In this document: positions 61,562 through 64,000 of the stretch, piece after piece
How positions within the stretch are numbered: the first letter of the stretch is position 1
How the letters are laid out: each line of letters starts with the position of its first letter
Source: Acididesulfobacillus acetoxydans
Lineage (GTDB): Bacteria > Bacillota > Desulfitobacteriia > Desulfitobacteriales > Desulfitobacteriaceae
Length of the DNA: 64,000 bases
Assembly (NCBI RefSeq): GCF_900016645.1
Contig: NZ_CDGJ01000032.1
Direction: 5' to 3' (one strand)
Program-made: the position numbers and the translations under genes
The notes under the pieces: generated by a model
Told to the model about the DNA's origin: nothing
Databases searched by the model: none
Seen by the model: only the letters and a program-made list of their open reading frames with translations

Positions 61562-62665
61562 ATGATTGTCGGGTTACCGAGGGAGATCAAAAATAATGAG
61601 AACCGGGTGGGAATGGTTCCGGCAGGAGTTAAAGCCCTGGTGAAAGCGGGGCATCAGGTTCTGGTTCAGGCGGGGGCCGGAATAGGGAGCGGATTTAGCG
61701 ACGAAAACTATGCGGCGGCGGGAGCTCAAGTTCTAGACTCAGCACCCGAAGTCTGGCACAGGGCGGAGATTGTCGTCAAGGTGAAAGAACCCCTGCCGGA
61801 AGAGTACCACTATTTCCGGGAAGGACTCATCCTTTTCACGTATTTGCATCTGGCGGCTGCCGGAGATTTGGTCTTCAAACTGATGGAGCATAAGGTTAAA
61901 GCCGTTGCTTATGAAACGATCCAGTTGCCGGACGGTTCTCTTCCACTGCTCCAACCTATGAGCGAAGTCGCCGGCAGAATGTCTGTCCAAATCGGAGCGC
62001 ATTTTCTGGAGAAGGCCCAGGGTGGGCGTGGAGTTTTGTTGGGCGGGGTGCCCGGAGTGGAGGCGGGGAATGTCGTGATTGTCGGGGGCGGGATCGTCGG
62101 CACCAACGCGGCGAAGATGGCCGTGGGTCTCAGAGCCAGGGTGACGATTCTGGAGAATAACCCGAAACGCTTGCGTGAACTGGAGGATCTGTTTGGAGCA
62201 ACCGTTCAGGTCCTGATGTCCCATAGCTATAACATTGAGAAGTCGGTGGCCCGAGCGGATCTTTTGGTGGGGGCGGTCCTGATTCCAGGAGCTAAAGCCC
62301 CGCACCTCGTGACGGAAGAAATGGTCAAAACGATGAAACCCGGGTCTGTGATCGTCGATGTGGCGATTGACCAAGGTGGCTGCATTGAGACCATTGACAG
62401 GGTTACGACCCACGATCACCCAACTTATGTGAAACACGGTGTTGTGCACTACTGTGTCGCTAATATGCCCGGGGCCGTGCCTTACACTTCTACCCTGGCT
62501 TTGACGAACGCCACTCTGCCCTACCTCATGCAATTGGCTGGCAAAGGGTTGGAACGGGCGGCGGCCGAAAACAGTGCGCTCAAGAAAGGCGTGAACGTCC
62601 TGGGGGGCAAGGTGACTTATCGGGCGGTGGCTGAGGCCTTCGGGCTGGAGGTCGGGGAGTGGTGA
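61562..62665 (+). CDS. ald: Alanine dehydrogenase
   Basis: NAD-dependent oxidative deamination of L-alanine to pyruvate and ammonium. 367 residues, standard length. MIVGLPREIKNNENRVGMVPAGV, VKVKEPLPEEY (catalytic Lys), FTYLHLAA (catalytic His), IVGGGIVGTNAAKMAVGL (NAD-binding), and PGSVIVDVAIDQGGCIET. It regenerates pyruvate for the aminotransferase upstream, so the pair forms an amine-to-ammonium cycle. Confidence 0.96.
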   Translation: MIVGLPREIKNNENRVGMVPAGVKALVKAGHQVLVQAGAGIGSGFSDENYAAAGAQVLDSAPEVWHRAEIVVKVKEPLPEEYHYFREGLILFTYLHLAAAGDLVFKLMEHKVKAVAYETIQLPDGSLPLLQPMSEVAGRMSVQIGAHFLEKAQGGRGVLLGGVPGVEAGNVVIVGGGIVGTNAAKMAVGLRARVTILENNPKRLRELEDLFGATVQVLMSHSYNIEKSVARADLLVGAVLIPGAKAPHLVTEEMVKTMKPGSVIVDVAIDQGGCIETIDRVTTHDHPTYVKHGVVHYCVANMPGAVPYTSTLALTNATLPYLMQLAGKGLERAAAENSALKKGVNVLGGKVTYRAVAEAFGLEVGEW

Positions 62666-62671
62666 AGCCAA

Positions 62672-63103
62672 TTGAAACCAAGATATTTTTCGCTAGGGGT
62701 GTATGGGAATTGGATTGGTCCGGTTGCATTTTGTGCGGGTGCGTTATTTTTGTACTGGGGGGGCTGGCCACTGGTTGGACAGGAAAGCCTACTCTTTTTG
62801 GTGGGGGTCGTGATCTATGCTTACTACTTCAAACGTCTTTCTCTGCCTTTGAGGGATATTAAGGCGGGGGTGTGGTGGATCGCTTTTATTCTGTTTGAGA
62901 ACATAATAAGCTATATTGGTTCGTTCAATAGCTCAGTCAAGCTAATTCCATTTCCTTGGGACAATGCAGTAATAATCGTTTTTGCACTGTTTTTTTACTA
63001 CTGGGGCATCTCTTCTGGTTATAGAACAAAAGAACTTGAAGATTATGTGAAGGGTGTGAATGCTGACTTTTGGGATGACCTCGGTGTTTGGGCTAGAGTA
63101 TAA
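62672..63103 (+). pseudogene. C-terminal remnant of an amino-acid permease (APC family)
   Basis: 143-residue frame with four hydrophobic segments: LGVYGNWIGPVAFCAGALFLYWGGWP, LLFLVGVVIYAYYFK, IKAGVWWIAFILFENIISYIGSF, AVIIVFALFFYYWGISSG, ending in a soluble tail. The pattern matches the last third of APC-type amino-acid permeases; the first eight or so helices are missing. It begins 6 bases after the ald stop, with only a TTG and no good ribosome site. Probably a truncated permease that once served the amine pathway, cut by rearrangement near the insertion sequence. Confidence 0.6.
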
Positions 63104-63174
63104 AGTCCGAAAGCTGGCGGTATTGCCTGTCCAGGAATTGCCCGATATAATGACCATATCTTTGGAAAGGAAAA

Positions 63175-63226
63175 GGATGCCTCGTTAACCGTAAATCCGC
63201 CATCAACAGATTCACGAGAGGCATCC
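63175..63226. repeat. Inverted repeat upstream of the insertion-sequence genes
   Basis: GGATGCCTCGT (63175) and ACGAGAGGCATCC (63214) pair with a 2-base bulge over a 28-base loop. It may be a hairpin at the left side of the insertion sequence or a terminator of the ald unit. Confidence 0.5.
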
Positions 63227-63267
63227 CTCAAAAAGGATCATGGTTATTATATCAAAATATGATCTAA

Positions 63268-63801
63268 TTGAAGACCCCCTTACTAAAGTTTTTTGTTAGG
63301 TGTGCAGAGTCCGTCCCTTGTCCTTGCTGCGGAGAACAGCTCAGCGTCATCGGAAGTCGAAGAAGGAAAATAAAAACCCGTTCTGGGCAAACCCGGGTGC
63401 TAATCATTCGTAGATTGCGTTGTGCGCAGTGCAGGCGAATTCATCACGAACTGCCTGACTGTATCGTGCCCTACAAACGTTATGAATCTTCCTGTATCGA
63501 ATGCGTCGTTCTGGAGGGTTCTGAGCCTACCGACGTTGCGGCAGATAATGCCACATTGTACCGTCTGCGAGTGTGGTTTATCACGATCCTCCCGTATTTT
63601 CTGAGCTGTTTAAATGCCATTGCGATTCGTCTTGGGCAAGACCCTGTGGAGGAGCCGTCCGTCCCCACACTTTCTGCACACCAAAGAATTGGACTTTACG
63701 TTGGACATACATCCGGTTGGCTGGCGAGAATTGTCCGCCCCCTCGTCAACACAAATTCCTGGGTACAGACCCGTTCTGCATTTCTGTCCGGAAACGCCTG
63801 A
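63268..63801 (+). CDS. DUF6431-domain protein of an insertion sequence
   Basis: About 177 residues with a zinc-ribbon pattern: CPCCGEQL and, later, LRCAQCRRIHHELPDCIVPYKRY. This stretch is characteristic of DUF6431 proteins, which are found directly before DDE transposases in Firmicute insertion sequences. A TTG start at 63268 lacks a good ribosome site; GTG 63300 is an alternative. Function unknown; DNA binding is plausible. Confidence 0.75.
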   Translation: MKTPLLKFFVRCAESVPCPCCGEQLSVIGSRRRKIKTRSGQTRVLIIRRLRCAQCRRIHHELPDCIVPYKRYESSCIECVVLEGSEPTDVAADNATLYRLRVWFITILPYFLSCLNAIAIRLGQDPVEEPSVPTLSAHQRIGLYVGHTSGWLARIVRPLVNTNSWVQTRSAFLSGNA

Positions 63802-63851
63802 GGTAGACTGAAAATCGAAGTCTACCTAAGAGAGAGGAAAGGTGTTTGCGG

Positions 63852-64000
63852 ATGAAAGATCAAAGAAAAGCCGAGGAGATTGCGGCCGAGCGTGTTCAGC
63901 TTTTGTCGCCTCTCCTGACGGAAGGGCTCGATCCGGCCAAAGCACGGGAGCTCAAGTACCAACTGTGCCTTGCCCACGGAATTTCCGAGCGAACCCTACG
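63852..64000 (+). CDS. Transposase, N-terminal part (runs off window)
   Basis: 49 codons to the window edge: RKAEEIAAERVQLLSPLLTEGLDPAKARELK and then HGISERTLR, the start of a helix-turn-helix domain as in DDE/Mu-type integrase-transposases. GAGAGGAAAGGTG precedes the ATG. Adjacent to the DUF6431 gene, the usual two-gene arrangement. Confidence 0.75.
   Translation, partial: MKDQRKAEEIAAERVQLLSPLLTEGLDPAKARELKYQLCLAHGISERTL

Noticed and set aside
61315..61590. Minus-strand Ser/Leu-rich frame over the polypurine leader
   Set aside because: Low-complexity product of a pyrimidine tract; no start signal and no protein-like sequence.

Overview
ORGANISM. The window looks like a chromosome segment of an anaerobic, moderately high-G+C Firmicute (Clostridia), with a gene set reminiscent of the Desulfitobacterium/Desulfosporosinus/Acididesulfobacillus group. 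The reasons are strong AGGAGG ribosome sites with frequent GTG/TTG starts, non-pyrrolysine MttB methyltransferases with a corrinoid protein, sigma-54 activators with -24/-12 promoters, an SLH-anchored YcdB-type protein, a PucR regulator, a c-di-AMP riboswitch, and butyryl-CoA type enzymes. The genus is inference. I saw no rRNA or tRNA genes and no CRISPR array.

LAYOUT. 1-3.1 kb: OmpR-type two-component system divergent from a lipoprotein with two CuA-like cupredoxin domains. 3.6-13.6 kb: sigma-54 activator, a -24/-12 promoter with an upstream dyad, then a C4 acyl-CoA cluster (two thiolases, two acyl-CoA dehydrogenases, 3-hydroxybutyryl-CoA dehydrogenase, CoA-transferase). 13.8-17.1 kb (minus): sulfolipid genes sqdX and sqdB, and a PAP2 phosphatase. 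17.6-25.4 kb: ECF sigma/anti-sigma/membrane protein operon, DedA-PAP2 fusion, beta-hydroxyacid dehydrogenase, SLH surface protein. 25.9-32.7 kb: gamma-glutamyltransferase-like protein (minus), zwf, cyclase, two small ORFs, panB.

33.0-48.0 kb is the most interesting part: a second sigma-54 activator followed by mttB-like / histidine-ammonia-lyase-like / mttB-like / corrinoid protein / three-subunit molybdenum hydroxylase, then an OpuC/EgtU-like betaine ABC transporter. Each of the two transcription units has its own -24/-12 promoter, and upstream of each lies the same dyad, GYGCAA-N7-TTGCAY. I read this as one regulon for import, corrinoid demethylation and deamination of a histidine-like betaine such as ergothioneine or hercynine. 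The substrate is hypothesis; the gene content and promoters are visible.

48.4-57.4 kb is patchy: c-di-AMP riboswitch before a YopX-like gene, a sigma region 2 chimera without region 4, P1 peptidase, an amber-interrupted Uma2 gene, NimA-like flavoprotein, and an 80-bp exact direct repeat bracketing a SEC-C gene and a frameshifted tnpB. 55.7-63.1 kb: PucR regulator divergent from a CoA-acylating semialdehyde dehydrogenase, a class III aminotransferase and alanine dehydrogenase (a beta-alanine/taurine-type pathway), ending in an amino-acid permease remnant. The window closes in an insertion sequence (DUF6431 protein plus transposase start).

GENOME STYLE. Two repeat habits recur: dispersed modular hairpin elements, probably related to IS200/IS605 ends, and purine-rich minisatellites of Shine-Dalgarno-like units directly before start codons.
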